From Mucidula mucida (taxonomy: Eukaryota; Basidiomycota; Agaricomycetes; Agaricales; Physalacriaceae), in assembly GCA_015501055.1 (NCBI GenBank), contig JADNYV010000388.1:1-32462 (forward strand): a stretch of DNA of 32,462 bases. Reading direction: 5' to 3'. The first letter of the stretch is position 1. Each line of letters starts with the position of its first letter. Shown in pieces: positions 31,295 through 32,462 of the stretch. The position numbers and the translations under genes were made by a program. Under the pieces are notes generated by a model. That model was not told the DNA's origin. It did no database searches and saw nothing but the letters and a program-made list of their open reading frames with translations.

Positions 31295-32462
31295 ATGGAC
31301 ACGTCGTCTAGCGGATACGTGAACCAACTACTTCGTTTCGGTGATATTGTTTTGATATAAAGCTGCCGCCTTTCGTAGTCGACGGCCAGGATTGGTGAGA
31401 GTTTCGTGTATCACGCTGGAACTCGTAGTTCAAAGGCTACGCTGGTCATTTCCGTCTGTCTGCTCTTTGAACAGTTTTGCGTTCCGCTTTTTGAGTCCAG
31501 CTAAGGAGGTCCGTGGCAGTGATGGTTTGAGGTGTCAGTCAACGCTATTTGGATACGCAAGTTACGACGCAGTGCACCCAAGAACTTTGAATGCTATAGG
31601 GCTGCGTTGTCTAACGGGAACGTAGACCTATGAACCCTCTGCCGCTAAGTTTTTTTCTCCCTTATTCGTCGGTGACTATTGCGTTGTTTCTCTCAGTAGC
31701 TGTGGCGTGTTCAGTGCGGATGCGTTGTCTAGCAGTAAGTAGCGTATTCCTTGTGATGTCCAGCGACTCCTTATTTTTTCTGTCAGACTACATGTATTCG
31801 ATGACCAAAGAGTATAGACATCCATTCAGATGTTCGCGGTATCCTAAGTGTGGACACGAAGCCTAGCGGATACTACGTGGACCAACTCCACTCTTTCTGT
31901 GATTGTATTTATTTTGGAGTATTGTGCAGTTTCCGCTGGGACTCGTAGCTACGTGAGTCATGAACTTTATCAGAACTTTTTTTGAACCGTTTTTGCGCGC
32001 CGCTTTGTGTGTCTGTCAATCCGTAAAAAAATGGCAGGGAGCCAGTCGAGAAACACCACTTGAATGCTCGGGTGACGGCGCGGTTCACCTACGAACTCTG
32101 GATGTTATTCCCGCTGTTGGAAAGGCTGCGTTGTCTATCGGGAACGTAGACCTTTGAACACAGGGAAAGAAGATGTCTCCTTTTTTCTTCTTCGCCGTGC
32201 CATTTCTTGTCGTGAATTCTTCAGTACTAGCTGTGGCGTGTTTAGGGCGGAGGCGTTGTCTAGCGGTAGCGTGTTCCTTTATCATCAGTGCATCGAGATA
32301 TCTACTACCTTTTAACGGTGTATCATAAGTGGACACGAAGCCTAGCGGATACGTGAACCAACTCCATTCTGCTAGGGTTTTCATTTTGGTATAGAGCTGG
32401 CACTTTCTTACTCGTAGCTAGCAGGCTACCTGAGTCATGAACTTTATCAGAATATTCTTGAA
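31295..32462 (+). repeat. imperfect tandem repeat array, units of about 480-555 bp
   Basis: Unit 1 is about 31295-31848, unit 2 about 31849-32326 and unit 3 runs from 32327 off the end. Each carries blocks in the same order: A, GGACACG..CTAGCGGATACGTG with ACCAACT (31297, 31852, 32331); B, ACTCGTAG with GAGTCATGAACTTTATCAGA in units 2 and 3; C, TGCGTTGTCTA(A/T)CGGGAACG with TAGACCT (31603, 32127); D, AGCTGTGGCGTGTT with GCGTTGTCTAGC (31698, 32229). A, C and D share a GTCTAGCGGTAnCGTG core resembling a tRNA 5' half/A box, but no B box or cloverleaf was found. No coding frame is conserved. Confidence 0.7.

Noticed and set aside
31295..32462. CRISPR array
   Set aside because: Units are long, imperfect and lack short regular spacers; the genome is eukaryotic.

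Overview
The window is nuclear DNA of a filamentous basidiomycete, most likely an Agaricomycete. Genes are broken by many short spliceosomal introns (42-58 nt, GTRNGT donors, CTRAC-like branch points, YAG acceptors). Both tRNA genes carry introns just 3' of the anticodon. An ATP synthase subunit 4 gene and an HSF-type regulator of fungal type sit side by side. GTG and TTG starts were ignored, and exon chains were built by hand from splice signals, phase and paralogue comparison.

Layout. 1-1648: no supportable gene. 1649-2725 (-): four-exon gene of an unrecognised family (copy A). About 2698-3351 (-): decayed metallo-beta-lactamase-fold hydrolase remnant. 4377-5015 (+): small disordered protein. 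5536-5629 (-): tRNA-Asn(GTT). 5817-6310: diverged tandem repeat. 6927-7535 (+): small one-helix membrane protein. 7966-9402 and 9560-10869 (+): tandem pair of mitochondrial PP2C/pyruvate-dehydrogenase-phosphatase-like proteins that have lost metal-binding residues. 11219-12367 (+): copy B of the four-exon family, on the opposite strand to copy A. 12745-12826 (+): tRNA-Ala(TGC). 13184-20721 (-): one 11-exon gene for a 2342-residue protein, a ZNFX1-like SF1 helicase fused to an NFX1-type zinc finger, three CbbX/CfxQ-type AAA+ modules and coiled coils. 20722-28596: gene-poor with a few short repeats. 28597-29961 (-): HSF-type transcription factor. 30171-30997 (+): ATP4, divergent from the HSF gene across a 209-bp promoter and carrying an apparent one-base frameshift. 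31295-32462: imperfect tandem repeats of about 480-555 bp that run off the window.

How the genes relate. The left half is an accessory-looking block: two copies of an unknown family in opposite orientations flank a broken hydrolase, a small membrane protein and two pseudophosphatases. The centre is a large multi-ATPase protein whose helicase part belongs to the ZNFX1 type known from RNA surveillance and small-RNA pathways; its role here is inference. The right end is housekeeping (ATP4) plus a regulator, then repeats. I see no CRISPR array, intact transposase or reverse transcriptase.
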